Positions 18,701 to 28,070 are shown, counted from the stretch's first letter. The stretch: 64,000 bases of DNA from Lunatibacter salilacus (GCF_009797935.1 NZ_VOLC01000006.1:247103-311102); one strand, 5' to 3'. The notes: generated by a model from the letters alone, not told the origin. Translations and numbers: made by a program.

Positions 18701-20555
18701 TGGTTTCACGGACCTTCTCATGCAAACTCCTCTTTCTGATACCCAGCTTCAATACATGAAAACCGTCCACCAGTCGGGACATGCGCTGCTGGATTTAATC
18801 AACGACATCCTTGATTTCTCTAAAATTGAGGCGGGCAAAATGGATCTGTCGGTGGAACGTTCGGATTTGTTTCTTTTGGGGGAACAAGTTGCTGACATAA
18901 CCAAATATCAAGCCCACTCCAAGCAGTTGGAGTTGCTGGTAGATATATCCGCAGCCTTGCCCAGATACCTGTATGTAGATGATGTAAGGCTTAGGCAGGT
19001 TCTGGTGAACTTACTCACCAACGCCATTAAGTTCACCTCAAAAGGTGAGGTGCTGCTACAGGTCTCTGAAAAAGAGGATTTGGGTGAAGGGAAAAAAGTC
19101 TACCGCTTTGCGGTGAAAGACACAGGAATCGGCATTGCCAAAGACAAACAGAAAAAAATATTTGAGGCCTTTTCACAAGAAGATGCCAGCACCACACGTA
19201 AATTTGGAGGCACCGGACTTGGGTTGACGATTTCGAACAAGCTATTGGGCCTTATGGGTAGTCAACTGCAAATAGAAAGCAAACTCGGTGTAGGCAGCAC
19301 CTTCTTTTTTGACTTAGAGGTTTCCGCAGAGGAAGGGGAAAGGCAGGTTTGGACAGGCATCGGCAACATTTCCCATGTTCTTGTAGTGGATGACAACGAA
19401 ACCAACAGGCACCTGCTACGAGAATTGCTTACTGGTAAGGGGATCAGAGTCAGTGAAGCAGAAAATGGATTTGATGCTATGCAACTCCTAGAACACGAGA
19501 GTGACGTTGACGTGATCCTGATGGATTTGCGCATGCCTTACCTAAGCGGTCTGGAAACGGCAGAAAAAATCCGCAAATTAAACACCTCCCTCGCTTCAGA
19601 TATCCCTATAATCCTACTGTCAAGCGCGGGTGATGAAAGACAAGACCCTGAACTCATGGCGAGGCTGAATATTGGCCAAAAACTTGCCAAACCCATCAAA
19701 GCCGATCAGATCTTTGAAGCCTTCCGCAAAATTCTCGCCCCTGAAATCAATCTTGATCAGGCAAAGCAAAAAAGCTTACATGAAGAGCTCTTTCTGAGTA
19801 AGCCATATAGAATCCTCGTTGCCGAAGACAATCCGGTGAATATGAAATTGACCAAAATCATCTTATCCAAAATCAGCGAGCATATCGAAATCATCGAAAA
19901 AAACAATGGGCTGGAAGCTTATGAATGGGTGGTAAGGGAAACACCGGACATAATCTTGATGGATGTTCAGATGCCTATTATGAACGGATATGAAACAGCA
20001 AAAGCTATCCGAAATCTGGAGACCGGTAAGGAAGTGCCGATCATCGCCCTAACCGCAGGTACGGTAATAGGAGAAAAAGAACGTTGCATCCAGGCTGGCA
20101 TGAATGATTATGTCAGTAAGCCCATAGTCCAGGAAACCCTTACAAAGATGATGGGGAAATGGTTGCGCGCCGACTTGGAAGAAGTGTCTGACGTAATCAC
20201 ATTCCAAAAACCCCACAAGCAGGTTCGATTTGACAAAGTGCATTTATACAACCTATTTGATGGTGATAAAACAACCAGCCAAGAACTGTTGCGGATCGCA
20301 AATGGGACTTTGCTAGAATGCTATGATGCGCTGGAAAAGCATCTAATCGAACGCAATTATGGTGAAATAAAGTCAGTTGGACACCAACTTAAAGGTGCCG
20401 CAGCCACTGCTGGATTTTTCATATTACTACCATTGACAGACCAGATGGAAAATTTGGAATATCCAGAAAACGAGCATCAAATACTACATGTAGGAAAGCA
20501 GTTATTGTCGGAAATCTCCCACCTGGTGAATGAACTGAAAAACCATTTACAATAA
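15798..20555 (+). CDS. Hybrid sensor histidine kinase: GAF, about six PAS, HisKA, HATPase, two REC, HPt
   Basis: A 1585-residue cytoplasmic-looking kinase with no obvious transmembrane helix. It has an N-terminal GAF (about 15-165, VALISLMDKDRQWFKARHG) and about six PAS/PAC units between residues 185 and 930. HisKA follows, with the phospho-acceptor His near 958 in NMSHEIRTPLNG, and HATPase has its N box near 1071 plus DTGIGIA and GTGLGL. Two receivers have acceptor Asp near 1242 (ILMDLRMP) and 1388 (ILMDVQMP), and a C-terminal HPt has its His near 1528 in GHQLKGAAATAG. All elements of an internal phosphorelay are intact, but no partner regulator is adjacent. ATG 15798 is preferred over an upstream TTG at 15756 because homology begins at HISSIPFPPNE. 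Confidence 0.92.
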   Translation: MTHISSIPFPPNEVARLKALEAYKILDTLPEVSFDNLAELAATICEVPVALISLMDKDRQWFKARHGTDAEQSPRNITFCQYTILSEELLEVGDAALDPRFCNFPAVTSDPNLRFYAGKSLMDPEGHALGTICVVDYQPRSLNSSQIRALEILSKEVENLLTLHKEKQHLERLTSQFQDINKYIQKLLDHVGDVVFILNENRIVKESYADNNKSLLIDPEKFKGLGPDDVPFLKESLPLINQQINQACQNIRRVTREYCLEIGGYFRWYEISFECISNETDTILCVIKDINFRKEKEILVQNREKEFSHFFENGRGLLCTYELDGQIISINTPGARLLGYGKEDIIGKNFAEFLACEPDKIGNFQVELMRQGSFSGILKLFDKSGEFRDFQLHFCLSQPTANKPYVLVNGVDVTDILATQHMLTETKKLFEDTSRLAKLGAWEINIENGNATWSELARGIFDVGPEFLPTLNGTVSFFKEGSHRQQFQEAVECAITKGKEFRLDLILINSQNRESWVRINGQSEMNNGTCVRLFGSIQDINEAKVNSEALIKERKLLRTIIDNIPINIFTKNSSFQKTLVNKAELDYLGIQDEELALGKTDFEFYHGDTAELTREEDRLILEKGEKIINKEVIQIKKGGTKRYCLISKLPLTNEHGDVEGIVGISNDITARKEAEIALSDKTKRLDYIIKGTNAGTWEWNVQTGESRFNYRMADMMGYTLDEIREVDRKTWESYCHPEDLAASSLLLLQHFAGKSDFYQTQIRLKHKNGHWVWVMDRGKVASWSGDGKPLRMFGTCQDISYNKNLENEIKANFEKFKQLFDLSPVGIALNDFESGKFLEVNTAFADPTGYTKEELRSLSSNDITPAEELQKEEKNLADLIAKNKHDLFEKNFIRKDGSTFPALVRGIRFLNEDQQWVTLSVIQDISEQKRHQTQLQEAKESAERANMAKSEFLANMSHEIRTPLNGVIGFTDLLMQTPLSDTQLQYMKTVHQSGHALLDLINDILDFSKIEAGKMDLSVERSDLFLLGEQVADITKYQAHSKQLELLVDISAALPRYLYVDDVRLRQVLVNLLTNAIKFTSKGEVLLQVSEKEDLGEGKKVYRFAVKDTGIGIAKDKQKKIFEAFSQEDASTTRKFGGTGLGLTISNKLLGLMGSQLQIESKLGVGSTFFFDLEVSAEEGERQVWTGIGNISHVLVVDDNETNRHLLRELLTGKGIRVSEAENGFDAMQLLEHESDVDVILMDLRMPYLSGLETAEKIRKLNTSLASDIPIILLSSAGDERQDPELMARLNIGQKLAKPIKADQIFEAFRKILAPEINLDQAKQKSLHEELFLSKPYRILVAEDNPVNMKLTKIILSKISEHIEIIEKNNGLEAYEWVVRETPDIILMDVQMPIMNGYETAKAIRNLETGKEVPIIALTAGTVIGEKERCIQAGMNDYVSKPIVQETLTKMMGKWLRADLEEVSDVITFQKPHKQVRFDKVHLYNLFDGDKTTSQELLRIANGTLLECYDALEKHLIERNYGEIKSVGHQLKGAAATAGFFILLPLTDQMENLEYPENEHQILHVGKQLLSEISHLVNELKNHLQ

Positions 20556-20776
20556 TTGTGTACGTTTCATCTTAATCCGGCCCATTTCTTCCCGCTAATG
20601 AATTTTTTCCATCAATCATTATTTTGGACTCCCATTAAGGCAGTAACTTCCAAATAGCCGGATGAAACCCGTCAGTCGGCCCGTAAAATTTTGTTTTCCA
20701 TAAAATCAAATCCATCCATCCAATCTTCCTTTTCACGAATAATACTCCTTCATTCACATGCGTGTACAATTTTTAT

Positions 20777-20784
20777 TACCTTTG
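20777..20784 (+). promoter_or_regulatory. Putative -7 box of prs
   Basis: TACCTTTG matches the Bacteroidota TAnnTTTG consensus 46 bases before the prs ATG. The -33 element is not obvious. Confidence 0.45.
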
Positions 20785-20830
20785 TCGGAATATATCAAGG
20801 AATCCATCCACCAAAAAATCCTTTTACAAC

Positions 20831-21757
20831 ATGCCAGAGGTAAAAATTTTCTCCGGGACCAATACGGCTGAATTAGCATCGAGAATTGCAAAAGCGTACG
20901 GTCAGGAATTGGGAGAATTGACGCTTAGTAAGTTTAGCGACGGAGAATTATCTCCAAGCTATAACGAGTCAATCCGAGGCTGTAATGTGTTTTTGATCCA
21001 ATCTACCAATCCGTCGGCTGATAATCTCCTGGAATTGTGCCTGATGATCGATGCTGCCAAGAGAGCTAGTGCGTACAAAGTCTGCGCCGTTATCCCCTAC
21101 TATGGATATGCGCGTCAGGACCGAAAGGACAAACCAAGAGTATCCATTGCAGCCAAGTTGATAGCAAACATGTTGACATCCGCAGGGGCTGACCGAATTA
21201 TGACGTGCGATCTTCATGCTGGACAAATTCAAGGATTTTTCGATATTCCTTTGGATCATTTGAACGGATCAGCTATTTTTGTGCCCTATTTGAAAAGTCT
21301 GGACTTGGGGAACCTCCTTTTTGCCTCACCTGATGTGGGTGGTGTTGGAAGAGCAAGGGCTTACGCCAAGCATTTTAAAGTAGAGTTGGTGGTCTGTGAC
21401 AAGCATAGAAAAAGAGCCAATGAGGTGGCTTCCATGCAGGTAATCGGAGATGTGGAAGGTATGGATGTGGTGTTAGTGGATGACTTGGTCGATACTGCGG
21501 GAACTATCTGCAAAGCTGCTCAGATAATTCTGGATAAAGGAGCGACCTCTGTCCGCGCCATTGCCACTCACGGAGTGCTATCAGGCAATGCGTATGAAAA
21601 CATAGAAAATTCCGTCTTGTCCGAACTTGTCGTTACCGATACTATTCCGCTTAAGCAACAATCCTCAAAAATCAAGGTGCTTACAGTAGCTGACCTTTTT
21701 GGCAAAGCAATTCATGCAGTCACTGGGAATGAGTCAATCAGTGCCCTGTTTATTTAA
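20831..21757 (+). CDS. prs: Ribose-phosphate pyrophosphokinase
   Basis: A 308-residue enzyme making PRPP from ribose 5-phosphate and ATP for nucleotide, His and Trp synthesis. Visible motifs are FSDGELSP, the RQDRKDKPR flexible loop (here YGYARQDRKDKPR), DLHAGQIQGFF, and the PRPP-binding loop VVLVDDLVDTAGT. ATG 20831 gives the usual start (MPEVKIFSGTNT); the longer reading from 20762 covers the promoter. rplY follows after 36 bp, so prs-rplY may be cotranscribed. Confidence 0.95.
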   Translation: MPEVKIFSGTNTAELASRIAKAYGQELGELTLSKFSDGELSPSYNESIRGCNVFLIQSTNPSADNLLELCLMIDAAKRASAYKVCAVIPYYGYARQDRKDKPRVSIAAKLIANMLTSAGADRIMTCDLHAGQIQGFFDIPLDHLNGSAIFVPYLKSLDLGNLLFASPDVGGVGRARAYAKHFKVELVVCDKHRKRANEVASMQVIGDVEGMDVVLVDDLVDTAGTICKAAQIILDKGATSVRAIATHGVLSGNAYENIENSVLSELVVTDTIPLKQQSSKIKVLTVADLFGKAIHAVTGNESISALFI

Positions 21758-21793
21758 CCGAATTTAATTTTAACTATTTTATACCAATTACTT

Positions 21794-22378
21794 ATGAAAT
21801 CAATAGAGATTATAGGGTTTAAAAGAGCAAATCTCGATAGCAGAGAACTTACCCAAATTAGGGAAGAGGGAAATGTTCCTTGCGTGGTTTATGGACCAGG
21901 CATTAAGGAGCAAATCCACTTCTATTCACCCATCATCCTTTTCAGGGATTTAATCTATACCCCTGAAGTTCATATGGTAGAGCTGAACATCGAAGGCACG
22001 ATCATCAAGGCAATCTTAAGAGAGGCTCAGTACCATCCGGTAAGTGAAATGATCCTGCATGCTGATTTCTTGGCTTACAGTGACGGCACGCCTATTAAAA
22101 TGGATATCCCAGTCAATTTCAAGGGATCTTCTCCAGGTATTATGAAAGGTGGAAAACTGGAAGTAAAAGCAAGGACACTTTCTGTAAAAGGCCTTGCTAC
22201 GGATCTTCCTGATAGCATTACTGTAGATATTTCCAAGCTCGACTTGGGTAAGTCTGCAAAGGTGTCTGATCTGAAAGCAGAAAATTTTGAAATCCTAACT
22301 AGCCCTAATGTAACGATAGCAACTATCGGTATTCCAAGGGCCCTTAGAGGTAAAAAAGCAGGCGAAGAAGAAGTTTAA
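21794..22378 (+). CDS. rplY: 50S ribosomal protein L25 (general stress protein Ctc form)
   Basis: A 194-residue protein with the N-terminal L25 domain that binds 5S rRNA (about 1-92, IIGFKRANLDSRELTQIREEG) and the C-terminal beta-rich TL5/Ctc extension (about 98-180). This is the long form usual outside the enterics. The prs-rplY-pth order is a conserved bacterial arrangement and supports the calls. A strong terminator follows at 22403-22436. Confidence 0.95.
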   Translation: MKSIEIIGFKRANLDSRELTQIREEGNVPCVVYGPGIKEQIHFYSPIILFRDLIYTPEVHMVELNIEGTIIKAILREAQYHPVSEMILHADFLAYSDGTPIKMDIPVNFKGSSPGIMKGGKLEVKARTLSVKGLATDLPDSITVDISKLDLGKSAKVSDLKAENFEILTSPNVTIATIGIPRALRGKKAGEEEV

Positions 22379-22402
22379 TACCTGCCTTAAAATGACTGCA
22401 AC

Positions 22403-22436
22403 ATCCTGCCTTTTTCAGAAGAGGCAGGATTTTTTA
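22403..22436 (+). terminator. Rho-independent terminator after rplY
   Basis: A 9-bp stem (ATCCTGCCT and AGGCAGGAT) with a 10-base loop, followed by a T run from 22431, lies between rplY and pth. Confidence 0.85.
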
Positions 22437-22462
22437 TTCCAACGACTGCTACTATTCTGTTT

Positions 22463-23023
22463 ATGAAATATCTGATTGCCGGATTGGGAAACATAGGTGC
22501 CGAATATGAACTTACCCGGCACAATGTGGGATTTCTGACCTTAGACCGCCTCGCTGATGTGAAAGGACTGACCTGGGAAAGTAACCGTCTTGCATTCACT
22601 ACATCATACAAGGTGAAAGGAAGGCAACTTTTTCTGATCAAACCTACTACTTACATGAATCTAAGTGGTCGGGCAGTGAATTATTGGCTAAAAGAACTTA
22701 AAATCGAAAAATCTAATTTATTGGTCATTGTCGATGATCTTGCCCTGCCATTTGGAAAGCTTCGCATGCGGCCCAAAGGATCAGCTGCTGGACATAATGG
22801 CTTGAAAAATATCGAAGAAACCCTCAACGGAAGTGATTACCCCCGGCTACGCTTTGGTATCGGAGATGATTTCCCGAAAGGCCGACAAGTTGAATACGTT
22901 CTTGGAAGGCTGGGAAATCGGGAACTGAATGAACTTCCGGAGGCGATGGACCGGGCCATTGACATGATAGAGGCTTTTTGTACGGTGGGCATTAACCAGG
23001 CCATGAGTCAATTTAACCAATAA
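22463..23023 (+). CDS. pth: Peptidyl-tRNA hydrolase
   Basis: This 186-residue enzyme recycles tRNA by hydrolysing peptidyl-tRNA from aborted translation. It has the family landmarks [21 protein letters not shown] with the catalytic His, the [10 protein letters not shown] loop with its Asn, the [16 protein letters not shown] segment and GHNGLKNI. Length is normal. It begins 26 bases after the rplY terminator and is followed three bases later by a small thiamine-binding protein gene, suggesting cotranscription of those two. Confidence 0.95.
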   Translation: MKYLIAGLGNIGAEYELTRHNVGFLTLDRLADVKGLTWESNRLAFTTSYKVKGRQLFLIKPTTYMNLSGRAVNYWLKELKIEKSNLLVIVDDLALPFGKLRMRPKGSAAGHNGLKNIEETLNGSDYPRLRFGIGDDFPKGRQVEYVLGRLGNRELNELPEAMDRAIDMIEAFCTVGINQAMSQFNQ

Positions 23024-23026
23024 CCT

Positions 23027-23320
23027 ATGTATAGCATCAACCTAGGACTTCAAATAGTCCCAAAAAGTAAAACAATCGATACTTATTCTTTAGTGGATGA
23101 GGCCATTCGGGTAATCCAGGAATCCGGAGTTCCCTATTCTGTCACGCCTTTTGAAACTGTCATGGAGGGCCCTCAGGACATACTTATGGCTATTGCCCAA
23201 AAGGCTCAGGAAGCTGTGCTTTCCGCAGGTGCCGATGAGGTTTTGGTCTATTATCGCCTTCAGGTCAGAAAAAACGGGGATGTCACGATGGCGGAAAAAA
23301 CCGGAAAATTCCTAAAATAA
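23027..23320 (+). CDS. MTH1187-type thiamine-binding protein (YqgV/DUF77 family)
   Basis: A 97-residue protein with the ferredoxin-like YkoF/MTH1187 fold pattern: INLGLQIVPKS, SGVPYSVTPFETVMEG and a C-terminal DEVLVYYRLQVRK. Family members bind thiamine or a related pyrimidine; the physiological job is unsettled. It starts three bases after pth, and a hairpin shared with the convergent aconitase gene ends the unit. Confidence 0.8.
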   Translation: MYSINLGLQIVPKSKTIDTYSLVDEAIRVIQESGVPYSVTPFETVMEGPQDILMAIAQKAQEAVLSAGADEVLVYYRLQVRKNGDVTMAEKTGKFLK

Positions 23321-23321
23321 A

Positions 23322-23352
23322 AAAGCAGACCGGAAATCCCGGCCTGCTTTTT
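23322..23352. terminator. Bidirectional terminator between the thiamine-binding protein and aconitase genes
   Basis: The hairpin pairs AAAGCAG-A-CCGG with CCGG-C-CTGCTTT (one mismatch) around a five-base loop, with A and T runs on either side. It serves both convergent genes. Confidence 0.8.
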
Positions 23353-23375
23353 TTTATTATCATAAATCCCGTTGC

Positions 23376-25640
23376 TTATACTACTTCTGTTTTGATGAGG
23401 TTTAGTGCAGAACCTGCCTTAAACCAGCCAATCTGTCCTTCGTTATAGGTATGGTTGACTTTGATTTCATCCACGCTTCCATTGGCATGGTTAAGCACTA
23501 CTGTCAATGACCTGCCCGGCTTGAAAGTATCCAGTCCAACGATATCTATGCTGTCGTTTTCCTGAACCTTATCGAAATCCGCAGTATTGTCAAAGGTAAG
23601 TGCAAGCATGCCCTGCTTTTTCAGGTTTGTTTCGTGGATTCTGGCGAAGGATTTTACCAAGATGGCCCTTACTCCCAAAAACCTCGGTTCCATCGCCGCA
23701 TGTTCCCTAGAAGATCCTTCTCCATAGTTTTCATCTCCCACGACTATGGAACCAACTTGGTGCTGCTTATATTGCCGCTGTACGGCAGGCACCTCTCCAT
23801 ATTCCCCGGTAAGTTGATTTTTCACCTTGTTGGTTTCTCCGTTGAAGGAATTGACCGCTCCGATGAGCATGTTATTGGAGATGTTATCCAAGTGTCCGCG
23901 GAACCTCAACCAAGGACCAGCCATTGATATATGGTCGGTAGTACATTTACCCTGTGCTTTTATGAGCAGCTTTAATCCTTTCAAATCCTGTCCTTCCCAT
24001 GCTGGGAACGGATCCAATAATTGAAGACGCTCAGAAGCAGGGTCTACGACCACTTGCACTCCCGTGCCATCAGCCGCTGGCTCTTGATATCCAGCATCCT
24101 CTACGGCGAAGCCCAAGGCAGGTAGTTCCAGCCCCAATGGCTCATCCAGCATGACTGCTTGACCCTCTTCATTGATCAAGGTATCCGTCATGGGATTAAA
24201 GGTAAGGTCGCCTGCAATCGCTAAAGCGGTAACCACTTCCGGGGAAGCAACAAAGGAATGGGTGTTGGGGTTGCCATCGGCTCGCTTGGCAAAGTTCCTG
24301 TTAAATGAAGTTATGATCGAATTTTTCTCCTGCTTTTCAGCTCCGTGACGGGCCCATTGACCGATACAAGGCCCACAGGCATTTGCCAACACGACCCCGC
24401 CCATATCTTCAAAAGTCCCAAGGAACCCATCTCTCTCGACGGTGTAGCGTACCTGCTCCGATCCTGGAGTAATTGTATATTCGGATTTTGCTTTTAACTT
24501 CTTATCAACGGCCTGCTGCGCTAACGAGGCCGCACGGGATATGTCTTCATAGGAAGAGTTGGTGCAAGACCCGATCAAACCCACTTCAAGCTTCTGTGGC
24601 CATCCGTTGCTCTTTACAGCTTCTGCAAATTTCGACAAAGGCCAAGCCAAATCCGGAGTAAACGGTCCGTTGATATGTGGTTCCAGTTCAGATAGGTTAA
24701 TTTCAATAACTTGGTCAAAGTACTTCTCTGGACTATCATAAACCTCGCTGTCACCGGTAAGATGTTCTTTGATGCCGTTGGCCAGGTCCGCAACTTGTGC
24801 CCTACCCGTTCCTCGAAGATACGCCTCGGATTTTTCATCATAACCAAAGATGGAGGTCGTTGCGCCAATTTCGGCACCCATATTACAGATAGTACCTTTT
24901 CCCGTAGCAGATAGTGAGCGTGCCCCGGAACCGAAGTATTCCACGATGCAGCCTGTTCCGCCTTTAACAGTAAGGATCCCGGCTACTTTGAGGATTACAT
25001 CTTTGGCCGATGTCCAACCAGAAAGCTTTCCGGTCAATTTTACACCTATCAGTTTTGGGAATTTCAGTTCCCAAGCAAGTCCTGCCATTACGTCGCAGGC
25101 ATCTGCTCCGCCTACTCCTATAGCTATCATACCCAGACCACCAGCATTTGGGGTATGCGAATCAGTGCCTATCATCATGCCTCCGGGAAAAGCATAGTTC
25201 TCCAGCACTACCTGATGGATGATACCCGCACCTGGTTTCCAAAAGCCCAACCCATATTTATTGGATACGGATGATAAAAAATCGTAAACCTCCTTATTTT
25301 TATTTTTTGCCTTTTCCAAATCGGTAGTGGCTCCGATTTCCGCCTGGATAAGGTGGTCACAATGCACGGTTGACGGCACAGCTACCTGCGACCTTCCCGC
25401 CTGCATGAACTGCAATAGGGCCATTTGGGCTGTGGCGTCCTGCATGGCTACCCGGTCGGGTTGAAAATCCACGTAGTCCACACCTTTTTCAAGCGCCTGA
25501 CTTGCAGCTCCTTCAGATAAATGTGCATACAGTATTTTTTCTGTAAGGCTCAACGGCTTACCTACCGCTTTCCGGGCTGCTTCGATTCGGGCGGGATAAT
25601 TGCCGTATACAGCCTTGATCATTTCTATATCAAATACCAT
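23376..25640 (-). CDS. acnA: Aconitate hydratase
   Basis: The 754-residue mitochondrial/AcnA-type enzyme of the TCA cycle converts citrate to isocitrate. Cluster cysteines are visible in [13 protein letters not shown] and [22 protein letters not shown] and [14 protein letters not shown] are conserved substrate and iron-sulphur contact segments. The swivel domain has [19 protein letters not shown]. Length agrees with the roughly 755-residue mitochondrial form rather than the roughly 890-residue cytosolic form. It appears monocistronic, facing a shared terminator. Confidence 0.95.
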   Translation of the reverse strand: MVFDIEMIKAVYGNYPARIEAARKAVGKPLSLTEKILYAHLSEGAASQALEKGVDYVDFQPDRVAMQDATAQMALLQFMQAGRSQVAVPSTVHCDHLIQAEIGATTDLEKAKNKNKEVYDFLSSVSNKYGLGFWKPGAGIIHQVVLENYAFPGGMMIGTDSHTPNAGGLGMIAIGVGGADACDVMAGLAWELKFPKLIGVKLTGKLSGWTSAKDVILKVAGILTVKGGTGCIVEYFGSGARSLSATGKGTICNMGAEIGATTSIFGYDEKSEAYLRGTGRAQVADLANGIKEHLTGDSEVYDSPEKYFDQVIEINLSELEPHINGPFTPDLAWPLSKFAEAVKSNGWPQKLEVGLIGSCTNSSYEDISRAASLAQQAVDKKLKAKSEYTITPGSEQVRYTVERDGFLGTFEDMGGVVLANACGPCIGQWARHGAEKQEKNSIITSFNRNFAKRADGNPNTHSFVASPEVVTALAIAGDLTFNPMTDTLINEEGQAVMLDEPLGLELPALGFAVEDAGYQEPAADGTGVQVVVDPASERLQLLDPFPAWEGQDLKGLKLLIKAQGKCTTDHISMAGPWLRFRGHLDNISNNMLIGAVNSFNGETNKVKNQLTGEYGEVPAVQRQYKQHQVGSIVVGDENYGEGSSREHAAMEPRFLGVRAILVKSFARIHETNLKKQGMLALTFDNTADFDKVQENDSIDIVGLDTFKPGRSLTVVLNHANGSVDEIKVNHTYNEGQIGWFKAGSALNLIKTEVV

Positions 25641-25797
25641 TGGAAATGTATTATATGATTATGTGTTTGAAAATTCAATTGCAGGCAAAGATATAAAAAT
25701 CACGCATATAAAGCCCAAAATGGGCATTACTTTGCTTGATTTAATACCTAATCAAAACAATCTTTTGTTCGGAGAGATACTACCCAGTGAATTCAGA

Positions 25798-26814
25798 TTA
25801 ATCTAAATCCAATAAAAACTTCAGCGTATCCTTCTGGTCCGCATAGTCGCCCAATGAAGGAAACTGTGCCTGACCCATGGATACCGATCCCGGAAACCAG
25901 CCTTGCCGGCTGACTGTGCATTGGATCTTATGGGCAACTGAGTCTAACATTAAGGATAATTCTTCCTGACTGTTGTATAGTTCGTAAAAAAGCACTGCAA
26001 TTGGTGAAACCAACTCTTTGCTTTCCCGAACTAAGAGAAACCCGTTATCCAAATGGGGTTCCTGATTCACCAAATAGATCGATTTATTGTACTCGTAGTT
26101 GTTCAGGTATTTATGGTGATCAATGATTTTTGCTTGTTTATCCGCTGCCTGAAGCAATTGCTGGAGTTGGATTGGGTCTTTGATGTAGATTTTGGAAACA
26201 TTTCGGCAACCAAGTCCAAAATACAAAAAAATATCATCGGTAAGTTTCGCCAAGTCATCATCAGTTTCTTTGCCGTCCAATATTGCCACCGAAGTGCGGT
26301 TTTTGCGGATGATGTGCGGGTATTTACCAAAGTAATAATTAAAGTAGCGTGCAGAATTATCACTTCCGGTGGCAATATAAGCATCCATGCCATTCAACCT
26401 TTCTGACCATACCACCTGCCGTTCAATTTCTGGTGAGATTGAAAAAAGCTTCTCCATCAGCCAAGGGATCAACACCCCATCAGTGGCACTTAATTTAACA
26501 TGTGCAGTATGTCCGGCAATGAGGACACACAGGAGGTCATGGAAACCGACTGCAGGTACATTACCTGCCATAATGAGCCCCACAGATCGACTGTTTTGAG
26601 CATTCGCCTTGGGGTAGGGTAAGAGCCAATTTCTCAACTTATTTTCTTCCAATAAATTGCTTAACCCTGCCAAAGCAATGCGGGTATGTTCTGGAGTAAA
26701 CCAATTGTTGTTGTTTACCACCTTGTAAGCCAACTCATCAAACGTATGGTTGTCAAGTTTTTTCAGGAAATTACCCAATGCGTCAAAGGAGGATATTTTT
26801 TCTTCTAAAAACAT
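25798..26814 (-). CDS. Acyl-CoA reductase, LuxC family
   Basis: The 338-residue protein matches the LuxC-like acyl-CoA/acyl-ACP reductase family. It has the nucleotide-binding VGLIMAGNVPAVGFHDLL segment, IRKNRTSVAILDG, and the proposed nucleophile Cys203 in YFGLGCRNVSKIYI. LuxC reduces activated fatty acids to aldehydes; in non-luminous Bacteroidota the natural substrate is unknown. It is divergent from a ferredoxin gene 245 bp away, an association common in this phylum as I recall it; a shared electron-transfer role is an inference. Confidence 0.8.
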   Translation of the reverse strand: MFLEEKISSFDALGNFLKKLDNHTFDELAYKVVNNNNWFTPEHTRIALAGLSNLLEENKLRNWLLPYPKANAQNSRSVGLIMAGNVPAVGFHDLLCVLIAGHTAHVKLSATDGVLIPWLMEKLFSISPEIERQVVWSERLNGMDAYIATGSDNSARYFNYYFGKYPHIIRKNRTSVAILDGKETDDDLAKLTDDIFLYFGLGCRNVSKIYIKDPIQLQQLLQAADKQAKIIDHHKYLNNYEYNKSIYLVNQEPHLDNGFLLVRESKELVSPIAVLFYELYNSQEELSLMLDSVAHKIQCTVSRQGWFPGSVSMGQAQFPSLGDYADQKDTLKFLLDLD

Positions 26815-27000
26815 AGATTTCTAACTAAGGATATATGGCCGGCACATACGGCCCACTTCCACCCTGCTGCAAATGGGGCGGGGTGCAAATATAGTTCGAA
26901 TCAAGCACAATCCCTCGCCATGTGCGGACGTCTCTTCCGGATTTACTTAGCATAACAAATAATGTAGGGAATTATTTTTAAGGTAAGTATAACCAAATAA

Positions 27001-27032
27001 CTTGTTCAATTGTATTATGGTTATTAGTTTTG
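27001..27032 (+). promoter_or_regulatory. Putative ferredoxin promoter
   Basis: TAGTTTTG at 27025-27032 matches TAnnTTTG, and CTTG at 27001-27004 lies 20 bases upstream as a possible -33 element. The start codon is at 27060. Confidence 0.5.
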
Positions 27033-27059
27033 TATCCAACATTAAAGAGAAGTATCGAC

Positions 27060-27407
27060 ATGGCAATAATGATAACTGATGAATGCATCAACTGCGGTGC
27101 ATGCGAACCCGAGTGTCCCAATACCGCTATTTATGAAGGTGGTGTATCCTGGACATGGGCAGGGGGCACCAGCCTAAAGCAAGTCACTTTGGAAGACGGA
27201 AGTGTAGTTGATGCCACGGAAAAGCAAGAACCCGTTTCCGACGAATTTTATTACATCGTTTCGGACAAATGCACCGAATGTACCGGATTTCATGAAGAAC
27301 CTCAGTGTGCTGCGGTATGTCCAGTAGATTGCTGCGTAGACGATCCTGATCATCGGGAGAGTGAAGATGCGTTAATGTCTAAAAAAATATTCATGCATGG
27401 TGAATAA
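27060..27407 (+). CDS. 4Fe-4S dicluster ferredoxin
   Basis: A 115-residue soluble ferredoxin with two cluster motifs. The first is Cys9-x2-Cys12-x2-Cys15-x3-Cys19 ([12 protein letters not shown]). The second is [18 protein letters not shown], whose longer spacing between second and third cysteines is typical of the Alvin-type 2[4Fe-4S] ferredoxins with very low potential. The segment between them (about 30-60) is an insertion. ATG 27060 gives the canonical [12 protein letters not shown] start; the longer reading from a TTG at 27030 overlaps the promoter box. A large hairpin follows the stop. Confidence 0.9.
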   Translation: MAIMITDECINCGACEPECPNTAIYEGGVSWTWAGGTSLKQVTLEDGSVVDATEKQEPVSDEFYYIVSDKCTECTGFHEEPQCAAVCPVDCCVDDPDHRESEDALMSKKIFMHGE

Positions 27408-27412
27408 TCCGC

Positions 27413-27462
27413 ACGATGGAAACCACACACTTATAGATATAAAAATGTGTGGTTTCCATCGT
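27413..27462 (+). terminator. Large 17-bp hairpin after the ferredoxin gene
   Basis: Two perfectly complementary 17-base arms (27413-27429 and 27446-27462) flank a 16-base AT-rich loop and begin six bases after the stop codon. The following T content (TATATTTTG) is moderate. It is probably a terminator or 3'-end stabiliser. Confidence 0.65.
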
Positions 27463-27581
27463 ATATTTTGTTGGTTGCCCCATTTTTTTATTAAAAAATT
27501 CTACCTAATTTTGAAATAAGTATTCTATTTACTTTATCTTGTCAAAAATTATTTTTGACAAAAACCAAAAAGTTTAGGATT

Positions 27582-27917
27582 GTGGAAGACAAAAGAGATT
27601 ACGATAGAGATGAGATCTTCTCAAAAAAGGTGAAGGCAGGAAAAAGAACATATTTTTTCGATGTCAAATCTACCCGCTCCAATGATTACTATCTCACCAT
27701 TACGGAGAGCAAGCGCAAAATGAAAGATGATAGTTTTTTTTATGAAAAACATAAAATTTTTCTGTATAAAGAAGACTTTGCCAAATTTGTAGATGCCCTT
27801 CAAAACACCGTAGACCATGTGAAAAATGAATTAATGGCGGATTTTGATTTTTCCCAATTTGATATTGAGACGAATGAGGACTCCGATAAATTTGGAGATG
27901 ACCTTAAATGGGAGTAA
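27582..27917 (+). CDS. DUF3276 family protein (PUR-alpha-like nucleic-acid binding)
   Basis: A small conserved Bacteroidota/Spirochaete family with the PUR fold that binds single-stranded nucleic acid. The core EIFSKKVKAGKRTYFFDVKS and NDYYLTITESK-type segments are clear, and the C terminus is acidic. Role in the cell is unknown. I chose GTG 27582 (111 residues, reading MEDKRDYDRDEIF). The other possible start, TTG 27555 (120 residues), would lie almost on a TATCTTG promoter-like box at 27536-27542. Confidence 0.7.
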   Translation: MEDKRDYDRDEIFSKKVKAGKRTYFFDVKSTRSNDYYLTITESKRKMKDDSFFYEKHKIFLYKEDFAKFVDALQNTVDHVKNELMADFDFSQFDIETNEDSDKFGDDLKWE

Positions 27918-27991
27918 TTAAATACCCAATTCGTTCGGTTCAACTTTTCTCTGTACTTCTTTAGCATTAGTTAAGAAGATCTTTCTCTTTA

Positions 27992-28055
27992 AACCTCTTG
28001 ATAGAATAATTCGGCCGAAAAAAGGCTACCTTATTTTACCAAGAGGTTCTTTTTT
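27992..28055 (+). terminator. Possible terminator after the DUF3276 gene
   Basis: AACCTCTTG at 27992-28000 and CAAGAGGTT at 28040-28048 pair over a long inner region containing TTCGGCCGAA, followed by a T run. The long loop makes this a moderate call. Confidence 0.5.
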
Positions 28056-28056
28056 G

Positions 28057-28064
28057 TACTTTTG
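28057..28064 (+). promoter_or_regulatory. Putative -7 box of the AI-2E family transporter gene
   Basis: TACTTTTG matches TAnnTTTG and ends six bases before ATG 28071, implying a nearly leaderless transcript if used. Confidence 0.4.
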
Positions 28065-28070
28065 GTTTCT

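Noticed and set aside
26815..27059. GC-richer stretch between the acyl-CoA reductase and ferredoxin genes considered as a tRNA
   Set aside because: No cloverleaf or T-loop motif could be drawn; it is a divergent promoter region.
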